Source: CAVQBJ01 sp963819075 (GTDB lineage: Bacteria; Actinomycetota; Thermoleophilia; Solirubrobacterales; Solirubrobacteraceae). Taken from it: DNA of 64,000 nt. The stretch spans positions 313,506 to 377,505 of the forward strand of contig CAWFUP010000008.1 in NCBI GenBank assembly GCA_963819075.1, in the 5' to 3' direction. A program made the translations under genes and the position numbers. Within the stretch, counting starts at the first letter, position 1. The number at the start of each line of letters is the position of its first letter. Positions 26,266-34,293 of the stretch are shown here, in pieces. The notes under the pieces were generated by a model. It was not told the DNA's origin. It searched no databases and saw nothing but the letters and a program-made list of their open reading frames with translations.

Positions 26266-26333
26266 GAGCACCTGCGCGTCCGCCACGAGCCGCGCCGCCA
26301 CTCGTTCGGTCCGTCACGGCGATTCTGCGCCGC

Positions 26334-26385
26334 TACTTCCGATAGTGGGTCATTATCGGAAGTAACTACGACACGAAGCAGAGGG
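26334..26385. repeat. Stem-loop-containing dispersed repeat, copy 1
   Basis: TACTTCCGATA (26334-26344) and TATCGGAAGTA (26354-26364) are perfect 11-bp inverted arms around a 9-nt loop. The sequence from 26348 (GGTCATTATCGGAAGTAACT onward) recurs almost unchanged at 30996. Copy 1 precedes the membrane-protein and RT genes. It could be an attachment or insertion-boundary site, a terminator for the upstream gene, or a small mobile repeat. Confidence 0.7.
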
Positions 26386-26647
26386 CTCCTGCACCGCGCG
26401 CCGGGGCGGCAGCAGGCGACCGGGATCGTGGCGAAGCGCTCATCCGGTGCCGGCGATCGGCACGACCGAGACGTCGCCAGTCCGATCGCGCGAGCCGCGG
26501 CCCGGGCGCGATGGAGGCGGTCGTCGGACGCGCGGCAGGAGTCGGGGCTTGGGAGTCGGGGCTTGGCTTAGGACATCGTCGCGCGGGCGCGGAGGCGAGC
26601 GTTGAATCCGTCGCGGGAAATCGCTCCGACGTGTCGAATATGGGGGT
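26386..26647. other. Intergenic stretch upstream of the RT module
   Basis: Contains a small direct repeat (AGTCGGGGCTTGG twice near 26541-26567). No coding frame is credible. The promoter for the membrane-protein gene is expected near its right end; GGGGG lies immediately before the GTG start. Confidence 0.4.
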
Positions 26648-27151
26648 GTGAAACGCTCCCAGGCGGAGGCAATCTACGACCGGGGCCGTGAGTTGGTCGT
26701 CGAGGCTCTGGTGCAGGCGGATCGCCAAGCTGAGAAGCTGGCTCTTCAGAGCGAGACCGCACCCGTGCTGGACCTCAGATTGCGTCGTGCTCGGACTAGG
26801 CAAGCGCTGTGGTCGACGGCGCTCGCGGCCCTGTACGTGTCAGTCATCGGCGGCGAGGTGTGGCTGGTCCTGACTCCCACAGTGACGGCAACAGGTCCGT
26901 TCGCCGCGGTCGTTTTCGTTCAACTGTCTTTGATTGGCGCTTGCGTGGGCGCGGCGTTCCACGTGCTGAGACCAATCCGTCAGCAGATCCGAGATTATGA
27001 GGACGCGCTGGCTGGGTCGCTGGCCCGCGAGCAGCCAGACGGAGGGTTTCTGAGGGTCCCAACCCGAGACATCGCGCCGTGGCTTGCGCTCGCCAGCTCC
27101 GTTATCGCAACCGCCTGCTCACTCGTTGTGAGTATCGCCGTCCGGACCTAG
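26648..27151 (+). CDS. Three-helix membrane protein, candidate partner or effector of the RT
   Basis: A 167-residue protein from a GTG at 26648 that directly follows a G-rich run. Residues ~1-48 are charged and helical (QAEAIYDRGRELVVEALVQADRQAEKL). Three hydrophobic helices follow: ~50-75 (ALWSTALAALYVSVIGGEVWLVL), ~82-107 (FAAVVFVQLSLIGACVGAAFHVL) and ~142-165 (IAPWLALASSVIATACSLVVSIA). A charged helical segment (RPIRQQIRDYEDALAGSLAREQ) lies between the second and third. Small multi-helix membrane proteins, including SLATT-type ones, are known partners of some defence RTs. I see no sequence signature that proves membership, so the link rests on layout and on adjacency to the RT gene 285 nt downstream. 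Confidence 0.7.
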   Translation: MKRSQAEAIYDRGRELVVEALVQADRQAEKLALQSETAPVLDLRLRRARTRQALWSTALAALYVSVIGGEVWLVLTPTVTATGPFAAVVFVQLSLIGACVGAAFHVLRPIRQQIRDYEDALAGSLAREQPDGGFLRVPTRDIAPWLALASSVIATACSLVVSIAVRT

Positions 27152-27436
27152 CACCTAGCTGCGCACGAGGCCGCATGGCCTCAACGATCGGTTTCGTTCT
27201 TCATCCGCCCGTGCGGCGCGGCTGCCTTGGCGACATGTGAGTCGCGCCGGAAGGAACCAGGCGCTGGGCGTCCCGTCGCACGGGTGTATCGTCGCCGAAA
27301 CCGTCGCGCGGTTGCGAACGAGCGAGGTGGCAGGTGTAATCGTGGGCGGTCATCGTGTGCGGAGCGCGCTCTCGCTCGCGCGAAACTTCGGCAGAATCTC
27401 CATGCGTGTCCGTCTATTATTCGAACCGATCGTGCC
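27152..27436 (+). other. 285-nt leader upstream of the RT gene
   Basis: The RT frame can be read upstream to 27227, but that part is Arg-rich and unlike RT N-termini, so I treat it as non-coding. A TCTATTAT stretch near 27413-27420 could be a -10 element. Some RT systems carry a template or cofactor RNA beside the gene; this interval is where one could lie. No specific RNA fold was established by eye. Confidence 0.35.
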
Positions 27437-29002
27437 GTGGCTCCTAAGAGTCTAGCGCTGACCGCGGTCGAACTCGTGCGAAAGGGGTACTTCCCGAGGG
27501 AGCTGCCGCCACCGTTTTCCACCGAGAAGCTTGCGGACCTGATGGCGCGCGACCCAACCCCGCTGCCTGTGACCGGTGCGAGAACGCAGTGCGTGCGCCA
27601 TAACCTCGCACGCCCCGGCGGGTTTCGGCGGCCCCTTCAGATTCCAAATCCTCACAGTTTTGTCTCCCTCGCCCGGGAGTTCGAGGACCAGTGGTCCGCG
27701 ATACGTTCGCACATCCGGGGGAACGGCTTCTCAACGTCTCGTCCAATCGTCACGGTGAGCCTCGAGCGCGCCGTGCGACCGCGCTTTCGTATTGGCGAGC
27801 GCGAGCGGCTCCGGCCGCGAGACTGGCGTGGGCAGCGCTTCGTGCTCCGAACCGATGTGAACCAGTTCTACCCGTCGCTTTATACGCATTCGATCCCCTG
27901 GGCGCTTGAGGGAAAGCAAACGGCAAAACGGAACATCGGGAAGACGGCGAGCGATGGCCTCGACAAGGCAACCCGGAATCTGTCGGATGGTCAGACGATG
28001 GGCGTGCCCATCGGGCCAGACACCTCGTTTCTGGCTGCAGAGATCGTTTTGACGGCAGTCGACAAGTCCCTAGCGTCGAAAATCTCACTGCGAGGTCACC
28101 GGTATCTCGACGACTATGAGCTGGCGTTCACAAGCCGCTCAGCTGCCGAAGAGGCTCAGTCACTGATCGAAGATGCACTCGCTGAGTATGAGTTGGCGAT
28201 CAATCCCACCAAGACCGAAATCCTCGAGCTACCGCAACCGTTCCACGAGGGTTGGACCCACGAACTCTCCACCTTCCAACTACGTTCCGACACCCGGTCG
28301 CACATGATCACCGATCTCATAGCGCTGTTTAGTCGAGCCGCGGCGATGTCGAAGCTACGACCGGGGGCCCTCAAGTACGCATTGCTGCGCAGCCGCGACA
28401 TCGAATTTGCGCACGAGGAGGTATGGACCGCGTTTCAGAACCTCGTGTGGTCCGCCGTGTCAGCGGAACCAACAACAATGGCTACCGCTCTTGATCTACT
28501 GGCCGAGAAATCCGAAGAAGGCGAGTTCGAGGTCGATCGCGATGCTGCGGGCGAGGTTATCGAGGCTCTGATTCTCACTCATTCGCCGATCCGCAACGCG
28601 AGCGAGGTCGCATGGGGTCTGTGGGCCGCTGTCGCGCTAGGGGTTCCGCTTAGCACCAAGTCAGCCGACGCGGTGGCCGGTATGGAGGACGATTTCGTCG
28701 CACTGCTCGCTTGTGACGCTAGCTCACGCGGGCTGTTCGGATCCCATCAAGTGAATTCTGCGAGTTGGGAGGCACTGACCGATTATGACGGGGTCATGTC
28801 TGGGCGTCACTGGCTGCTCGCGTATGAAGGGTCCGCGCGCAAGTGGCTCGACGCGCCAACCCGTCGCGTCGCGAAAGATCCGTTCTTCAAGGTTCTTAAG
28901 AGCCGTCGCGTCCGGTTCTACGACACCGATCCGCGCCGCAGTCCGTTTACCGGACCCGCAGGCCCGCTGCCCGGCGGCCTCGTGCCCGATGCGTACGTGT
29001 AG
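27437..29002 (+). CDS. Reverse transcriptase of the Abi/UG (defence-associated) style
   Basis: A 521-residue protein from a GTG at 27437, chosen because RT homology begins right after it (VELVRKGYFPRELPPPFSTEKLADLM). RT motifs, in order: motif A RTDVNQFYPSLYTHSIPWAL (Asp ~140); motif B-like DGQTMGVPIGPDTS; catalytic box RYLDDYEL (Asp ~225-226, YxDD type); then a motif D-like NPTKTEIL. All three catalytic Asp are present. There is no maturase (X) domain and no endonuclease; instead ~240 C-terminal residues look all-helical, as in Abi/UG RTs. It is therefore not a group II intron RT, and the THSIPWAL stretch matches my memory of Abi/UG-type RNA-directed DNA polymerases. Expected role: cDNA synthesis in anti-phage defence. 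The subgroup is not assigned. It follows a membrane-protein gene on the same strand. Confidence 0.85.
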   Translation: MAPKSLALTAVELVRKGYFPRELPPPFSTEKLADLMARDPTPLPVTGARTQCVRHNLARPGGFRRPLQIPNPHSFVSLAREFEDQWSAIRSHIRGNGFSTSRPIVTVSLERAVRPRFRIGERERLRPRDWRGQRFVLRTDVNQFYPSLYTHSIPWALEGKQTAKRNIGKTASDGLDKATRNLSDGQTMGVPIGPDTSFLAAEIVLTAVDKSLASKISLRGHRYLDDYELAFTSRSAAEEAQSLIEDALAEYELAINPTKTEILELPQPFHEGWTHELSTFQLRSDTRSHMITDLIALFSRAAAMSKLRPGALKYALLRSRDIEFAHEEVWTAFQNLVWSAVSAEPTTMATALDLLAEKSEEGEFEVDRDAAGEVIEALILTHSPIRNASEVAWGLWAAVALGVPLSTKSADAVAGMEDDFVALLACDASSRGLFGSHQVNSASWEALTDYDGVMSGRHWLLAYEGSARKWLDAPTRRVAKDPFFKVLKSRRVRFYDTDPRRSPFTGPAGPLPGGLVPDAYV

Positions 29003-29688
29003 GGCATGGCGCCCCAGGCCGACCTTTCGCGCCGCGCCTGGCCGATGCGCTAGAGACGGAACCTCCGACAATCCTGCCGCGTCGTGACGATCGGGCCGCC
29101 GGAGATCGAAATCGCGCAGGCCGAGCTTGCGGTGGAGTTCATCGAGTCCTTGGCTCGCCGAGCGCGTTGCGTTGCGCCGTCGCGGGCCGACGATTCCTTT
29201 CGGCCGTGGAACACGACCGAGCGGGCGACTGCAGTGGCGACATTTCGCTCGTACGGGTCGCGTCGCACGCGTCGCCATAGGTTCTATTATCGAGCGTCAC
29301 AGATAGCTCGCGATATACCGGCTACCCAGGTGTCGAGCGACACGCTCATGTCAGTGGAACCGCCATCCCGTGTCAGTGGCCGCGACAGAGCGCGCCGGTA
29401 GACGTAGTCGTCCCCGCCGTGGCTCAGTGAGCCGGGAGGCACAGTGGCCTGGGCGCTGTCGTGCGACTGACGTTCGACAGCCCTGGTGCGTCGAGGGGTT
29501 CCGGGCCGTCCGCTTGCTCGCTCTGGGGCTCCTCTGTAAAGTCGCCGCGCGGCCGGCGACGCCGGCCGCGTCATGTAGTTCGTCAACTTGGGCGGGGTAT
29601 GCAGCACCGGGTCGTAGCCCGGGTGTAGGCAGGGTGGACACCGCAGGCTGATGGCGGAGCGGCGATTCGCCCCGATAACGGAGGCCAA
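29003..29688. other. 687-bp intergenic stretch after the RT gene
   Basis: Several overlapping open frames exist on both strands (about 29050-29400), but none shows a signal peptide, known motif or ribosome-binding site, so none is called. The stretch holds the GC hairpin at 29548-29570 and, at its end, GGAGG before the next gene. Confidence 0.45.
29548..29570. repeat. Perfect GC palindromic hairpin
   Basis: Eleven-bp arms built on GCGGCCGGCG / CGCCGGCCGC around a single A at 29559. There is no T-run, so it is not a classical rho-independent terminator. It lies 545 nt after the RT stop and 119 nt before the next gene. Confidence 0.5.
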
Positions 29689-30795
29689 ATGATGATTGGT
29701 ACAGACGAACCGCGCAGGCTTCGACGAGGCGCCAAACGCGCGATGGCCGCCGCGTTGCTGTTGGGTCTGGGTTGGCTCTTTCCGGGTGGGGCGTTGGCTG
29801 CCTCGGTCGTGGCGCTGCCTGGCGGTCAGGCCCCTGATTACATCGGTGCCGGTCCGGGTGATGTGCTCTGGTTTGACGCCGTCGAGCCCCTCGGCACTAA
29901 AGGCCCAGCGGCGGGCGAAAACACGTTTGGCCACCTCAATGCCGACGGCAGCGCAACGGTCGTCAGCCAGACGAATCCCACGCTCGCTCCCAACCGTACG
30001 GCCCTAAACCAACCTGACCCCGAGTTGTTAGGTCGCGATGGCAACTTTTGGAGTGTGCAAGGAAATGCTGTGGTGCGCACGACGCCGGCGGGCACGATCA
30101 CCGCGTTCCCTAGTCCGCTGAGCGACTCGGGGCAGCAGCAGATGGTCAATGGACCGGACGGCGACATATGGTTTGGCACCTCGTCGGCTCGCCCAGGTAT
30201 CGGGCGTGTGAGCCCCAGCGGCGACGCGACGCTGCTGACGTCTGGCGTGCCCGGTCCGACCGCCAGCGTTTCCGCCGGCCGTGACCGAGTGTGGTTCAGC
30301 ACCGATGGCGGCCAGATCGGAAGCGTCTCCGCGAGTGGTCAGGTCAAGCTCGTGTCGCTTCCGCGGGGTACCAACCTCGGTAGCCCAAACATCGCGACGG
30401 CCGGAAACGGAGATCTGTGGGTAGTGCCTCACGGGTTCTCGCCTGATCAGCCGATCTTGCGGGTCACGCCGAACGGACGGGTGACACGAATGTGTCGCGA
30501 CACCGGGTACGGCACCGTGTCGGGTCCGGAGAGCAGCATTTGGTACCTACGATTCATTCATAGGCTCCCGCAAGCGCTCGTACGCGTTGCTCCCAATGGA
30601 GACGAGTACCAATACGCACTACCTGGCGTCCGCGTCGCCGGAGACGACCTCGTATCAGTCGGCGGCTCGCTCTGGGTAACAGCGACGACGGGGGTGCCTG
30701 CGCCAGGGTCAGCCCCCACCACGGAGCTACTGCGGGTTCGCCCGAGTGAGCCTTCCACGCTCATTTGTCATGCGGCGGCAGCGCGACGCGCATAA
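29689..30795 (+). CDS. Secreted streptogramin-lyase-like (Vgb) beta-propeller protein
   Basis: A 368-residue protein. The ATG follows GGAGG at a 4-nt spacing; a second ATG lies 3 nt later. The N-terminus has a signal peptide (AMAAALLLGLGWLFPGGALAA). The body repeats the Vgb propeller-blade pattern, with W-containing turns spaced ~45 residues apart: GDVLWFDAVE, GNFWSVQGN, GDIWFGTSS, DRVWFSTDGG, GDLWVVPHG, SSIWYLRF, GSLWVTATT. Intracellular Vgb cleaves streptogramin B; extracellular homologues in Actinobacteria are mostly uncharacterised, and I infer only a secreted propeller. It lies between the RT gene and the second dispersed repeat. Confidence 0.75.
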   Translation: MMIGTDEPRRLRRGAKRAMAAALLLGLGWLFPGGALAASVVALPGGQAPDYIGAGPGDVLWFDAVEPLGTKGPAAGENTFGHLNADGSATVVSQTNPTLAPNRTALNQPDPELLGRDGNFWSVQGNAVVRTTPAGTITAFPSPLSDSGQQQMVNGPDGDIWFGTSSARPGIGRVSPSGDATLLTSGVPGPTASVSAGRDRVWFSTDGGQIGSVSASGQVKLVSLPRGTNLGSPNIATAGNGDLWVVPHGFSPDQPILRVTPNGRVTRMCRDTGYGTVSGPESSIWYLRFIHRLPQALVRVAPNGDEYQYALPGVRVAGDDLVSVGGSLWVTATTGVPAPGSAPTTELLRVRPSEPSTLICHAAAARRA

Positions 30796-31367
30796 CAGAA
30801 GTCCGACCGCAGTCAGGGCCCGACCAAATGAATCGGGCGGCGCCGACCGAGCGTGCCCTCGCCGGTGCGGCATGAGCGCCCGCCGGTAGCAGTGCGTGCG
30901 GCCGGTCAGGCGTCGCGCGGCCGAGGGGTCGAGCGCGAGCGCCGGGTGGGATCGTGGTCGGCCTCGGGCGTTCGCCCCGTCTGCTTCCGGTAGCAGGTCA
31001 TTATCGGAAGTAACTACGACACGAAACAGGGGGCCCCTGCCGGGCCGCCAATGCCATTAGCGGCTCGACCCTGCGGCAGCCGGCCGTGGACGTGCTCGCG
31101 GCGTGTGGGACGAGAGCGCCCCCCCGTGCTCGGACCTCAGCGAGGCATCCGCCGCGCTGAGGTCCACGCTCGGACGGATCTTCAGCGGCGCGGGCTATTT
31201 CGAAACGGGCGCCGTGACTTCACGCGATGGGCGGTCGCTCGGATCAGCTGACAATCCCGACGCGCTCAGCCGAGTGCGGACGGTCTTGATGTCCATGCCA
31301 TCGGCGGTCGGTTCACGACCTCTTTGCGCAAGAAGACTCCACCTTCTGGTATACACGCCGAGCCAGC
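30796..31367. other. 572-bp intergenic stretch
   Basis: Holds copy 2 of the stem-loop repeat at 30982-31033. A plus-strand frame around 31103-31330 (DLSEASAALRSTLGRIFSGAGYFETG) has somewhat protein-like composition but no ribosome-binding site or family, and I do not call it. Confidence 0.4.
30982..31033. repeat. Stem-loop-containing dispersed repeat, copy 2
   Basis: GGTCATTATCGGAAGTAACT (30996 onward) and the following ACGACACGAA match copy 1 at 26348, with similarity continuing into a shared C/G-rich stretch (CAGGGGGCCCCTGC vs CAGAGGGCTCCTGC). The left arm (CTTCCGGTA) is degenerate relative to copy 1. The two copies are in the same orientation about 4.65 kb apart. Confidence 0.7.
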
Positions 31368-32194
31368 GTGAGCCACGGGCTCCGTGAGCGACTCGAAGCG
31401 ACTACCGGAAGGCATTTGGGGGTGGCGGCGACGCGGTTACGCGCGGCCGGAAGGCCGATTTCAGCTGGTCCGAGCCGAGCGGCACTAGTCGTGGTGGTTG
31501 GCGCGCTGCTGGCCTCTGTGTGCGCGCCACCGGCTGCGGAGGCGGCCGATGCCGCACCAGACCTCACGGTTTCGGTCACGCCGAGCGGGTCCGCCCCCCC
31601 GCGGGCAGCGTGGCGACCTTCACGGTTACCGTGGCAAACGTTGGCGGGCCAACGACGAGCGGCGGCATTTCGGTGCGGCTCACGCCTGGGGGCGCTGCAG
31701 CCATGCCATCGGCGGGCGGGAGTGGTTGGCAGTGCGTGAATGCGTCCTGCACGACAGGGACAACGGTCGCCCCCGCCGGGCAACGTCCGCCACTGACCGT
31801 CACCGAGCCGGTATCAGCGACCTTTCCGAGCAGCCAGGACGCTTCGCTGACCGCGCAGGCGAACGTGTCGGACATCTTCGTCGCCGATAGCTCAGCCTCA
31901 GCGCAGAAGCCTGTCGTGGCCGCCGGTGGCGTAGAGCTGGTGCCTTCGGCGACGGCCGGCAGTGAGCGGGTCCCGGTCGGCGGCGCCGCAACGTTGAACG
32001 TGTCCGTTCGATGTTGGCGGCGCCGCGTTACGATCGCCGTCGTGAGCCTCGTCACACACAACCACGAGGTCGGTGGCCGCCGCTGGTCGGGTCACTACAC
32101 GATGCGCCGCCAGGCCACGCGCTGGCTGATCGCGATCGCCGGATCAGACAGCAGGCCGCGTATAACTCGGCTGTCGCCCAGGCCTTGCGCGTAA
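31368..32194 (+). pseudogene. Secreted DUF11/CARDB-like protein, frameshifted in a C7 run, with a displaced NTF2-like fragment
   Basis: A GTG at 31368 starts a long N-terminus with a signal peptide (AALVVVVGALLASVCAPPAAEAADA) and the start of an extracellular domain (PDLTVSVTPSGSAPP). The frame is lost at the C7 run at 31594-31600. One missing base restores AGSVATFTVTVANVGGPTTSGGISV, the middle of the same DUF11/CARDB-like domain, in the frame ending at 32194. The C-terminus (VAVVSLVTHNHE, GRRWSGHY, RWLIA) matches the last ~45 residues of the NTF2-like domain of the proteins at 38247 and 42181, but the Cys before the WSG motif is replaced by Gly. So the gene is frameshifted and chimeric. Real decay, slippage-based switching or a sequencing error are all possible. 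Confidence 0.65.
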
Positions 32195-32301
32195 TCGGCG
32201 TAGGTCGCGTGGCCGCGTAGGGGCCCGCCCGACCGAGCGTCGGTTAGAGCCAGGCGTCATCGCGACGTCCGTGCCGAGGTCCGGCCACGCAGCTACGAAG
32301 C

Positions 32302-32796
32302 TCATCGGCTCCGGCCCTGCGCAACGATCTCTGACGTGTTCTCCATGATCCTAAAGATGGCCATGAACAGCTCCAGTAGGACCCGCGTGTAGATGATGTA
32401 CAGAAGCGAGAGCAGTGGAGCCCCGATCAGCAGCACGACCGCGCCCAACGCAGAGCTGACGCGGAAGGCGGCGATGGTCAGTACCACGGCGTAGATCACG
32501 ATGAGAATGAGCGACACGACATACAAGAACTTGATGACCTTGGTGGCTACCAAGGACGTGAAGGAGAGGTCAAACAGCGAGGCGAAGAAGCCGCGCTGCG
32601 TTAGAGAGCTCCCCGTGGTGGCGCCCCCCGGGGCCATCCGCGGGGCCACAGTGCCAGGCGCCCAGGTCGGGCCGGGTGTCTGTTCGGAGCGGCGGGGAGT
32701 TGTCGTGGCGCTCTGGGACGCGCCACAGTTCTCACAGAACTGTGCTCCTTCGACCACCTGCTGGCCACAGGACGCGCAATAGACACTGGCGCTCAT
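32302..32796 (-). CDS. Zinc-ribbon DUF4282 membrane protein
   Basis: A 164-residue protein. The N-terminus is a double-Cys zinc ribbon (YCASCGQQVVEGAQFCENCGAS). After a Pro/Thr-rich linker, residues ~68-155 match DUF4282 (RGFFASLFDLSFTSLVATKVIKFLYVVSLILIVIYAVV, then GAPLLSLLYIIYTRVLLELFMAIFRIMENT) with two membrane helices. DUF4282 proteins are small bacterial inner-membrane proteins of unknown biochemical role. It is one of four zinc-ribbon/membrane proteins in this window. It is divergent from the beta-lactamase-fold gene at 32970. Confidence 0.85.
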   Translation of the reverse strand: MSASVYCASCGQQVVEGAQFCENCGASQSATTTPRRSEQTPGPTWAPGTVAPRMAPGGATTGSSLTQRGFFASLFDLSFTSLVATKVIKFLYVVSLILIVIYAVVLTIAAFRVSSALGAVVLLIGAPLLSLLYIIYTRVLLELFMAIFRIMENTSEIVAQGRSR

Positions 32797-32969
32797 GGAC
32801 TCTCCTCGGGTCGCTCGCGTGTACGGAGTGGAGCCGGCCGGTGCGGGCTCGCGGAGCGCACAGTACCGTGCGGTGCAATCGCTGCGCGTTCATGATTGCC
32901 CGGCGACATGCGACGGCTTACGTCGGTCCGCTACAGGACGGGCCGTAGCAGCGTTTAGGATCACCATCG

Positions 32970-34079
32970 ATGCCTCGCGGCCGCCGACGCCTCTACCAGT
33001 TCCTCTTGGCGTTCGCCGTCGTGCTCGCCGCCGGCAGCCTGGCGCTCGCTGTTGGCCTCCATGCCCACGCACCTAGCCAGACTACGCCCCCACCGCTTCA
33101 TGTCGCCTTAGCGACCGCGGCGACCGCCCGCGGTACTGCGGCCCGCAGAGCCTCTACGGCAGGCCAGTTTGACCCGACCCCTACAGGGTCGCACACGGCC
33201 ACGGCGCAGCCGGCGTCCGGCGGAGGGCCCCCCGGCACGTCGGACGGGCGGCCCGTGTCGCCGGAGGCCGACGCAGCGCCGGCGTGGATTGACCCGGCGG
33301 CGCTATCCGCGGCGGTGGAGCAGGTCGCGCAGGCCACCGGTGCCCAGGTCGGTGTGGCCGTGCGCGCGCTCAGCGGATCGGGCGCGACACGCGCTGGATC
33401 GCTACAGGTCGGGTCCGGGTGGAGCACGATGAAGGTGCCAGTGATCATGGCCCGCTACCGCCTCGCCGCTGCCGATGAGCAAAGCGGCACGGGATTTGAC
33501 TCCGACGTGGTCAACGCGATCACCAACTCAGACAACTCCGCAGTCCAAGCGCTGTTCGATCAGATAGAGGAGGCCCGGGGAGGCGTTGTCGGAGCCAGCG
33601 AGTACGTACAGGAAGAACTTCGCGCCGCGGGAGACGACACCACGCAGGTCAACACCATCGTGCCGCCGGGTGGCTTCTCCACGTTCGGGCAGACGCAATG
33701 GTCCCTGAGCAATGGCACGTTGTTCTACCGGGCGCTGGCGAACGGCTGCCTCTCCCCGTCCAGCGGTGCGAGGCGTGTACTCGAGTTGATGGGAGAAATC
33801 ACCCCGTCGCAGAGTTGGGGGCTCGGGCGGACGCACTTCCCCGGTGTCAGCCAGGTGTTCTTCAAAGGCGGCTGGGGTCCAGCGCCCCCAGCCGGCTCGT
33901 ACACCGTTCGCCAGTTCGGGATCGTGGAAACGCCGAGCGGGCACGGCTTTGTCGTGGGAATCATGACGATCGCCGCCAGCGGATCGTTCGCCACCGGCAT
34001 CGACGTCCTCGATCGTCTTGCCGAAGCGGTCGCGGGAGCCACGAGAGCGTCGCGCGCACCGGCGCCCACCGGCTGCTAG
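32970..34079 (+). CDS. Beta-lactamase-fold serine hydrolase, membrane-anchored or secreted
   Basis: A 369-residue protein. Residues ~8-30 are an N-terminal membrane or signal segment (YQFLLAFAVVLAAGSLALAVGL). A low-complexity linker runs to ~105, then a class A beta-lactamase/PBP-type fold begins. The three catalytic motifs are visible: S152-T-M-K155 (SxxK), S187-D-N189 (SDN) and K299-G-G (KTG-type). No clear omega-loop Glu pattern was found, so penicillin hydrolysis is uncertain and a peptidoglycan-related or esterase role is equally possible. The ATG at 32970 follows an AT-containing stretch without a strong ribosome-binding site. A small hairpin follows the stop. Confidence 0.8.
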   Translation: MPRGRRRLYQFLLAFAVVLAAGSLALAVGLHAHAPSQTTPPPLHVALATAATARGTAARRASTAGQFDPTPTGSHTATAQPASGGGPPGTSDGRPVSPEADAAPAWIDPAALSAAVEQVAQATGAQVGVAVRALSGSGATRAGSLQVGSGWSTMKVPVIMARYRLAAADEQSGTGFDSDVVNAITNSDNSAVQALFDQIEEARGGVVGASEYVQEELRAAGDDTTQVNTIVPPGGFSTFGQTQWSLSNGTLFYRALANGCLSPSSGARRVLELMGEITPSQSWGLGRTHFPGVSQVFFKGGWGPAPPAGSYTVRQFGIVETPSGHGFVVGIMTIAASGSFATGIDVLDRLAEAVAGATRASRAPAPTGC

Positions 34080-34083
34080 CTCT

Positions 34084-34098
34084 CAGCGGCGGCCGCTG
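34084..34098 (+). terminator. Short hairpin after the serine-hydrolase gene
   Basis: CAGCGG pairs with CCGCTG across a 3-nt loop, starting 5 nt after the stop codon. No T-run follows, so this is a weak terminator candidate. Confidence 0.3.
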
Positions 34099-34293
34099 TG
34101 CGAGACCGCGCGGGCGACGATCGACCTTGCGGCGGAACATCGCCGCCTGGCAACGAGGGAAGCCACGCCCCCTTACCGGGGAAACTTCGTTGGCTTCGGT
34201 GGTTGACGGAAGACCCCGGCCGACGTAGATTGCCCACCGACGGCGACCGTTCTACGGTCGCTGACCGCTTGAAGCCGACGATCGAGGGCCCTC

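Noticed and set aside
27227..27436. N-terminal extension of the RT frame
   Set aside because: Arg-rich, no RT similarity and no ribosome-binding site; the conserved RT N-terminus starts just after the GTG at 27437.
29050..29400. Short frames on both strands after the RT that might be an extra module gene or a transposase fragment
   Set aside because: No ribosome-binding site, conserved motif or clear family; I could not support either reading.
32970..34079. Functional class A beta-lactamase resistance gene
   Set aside because: SxxK, SDN and KTG-type motifs fit the fold, but no clear omega-loop Glu was found and the long anchored N-terminus suits an envelope protein, so antibiotic resistance is not claimed.
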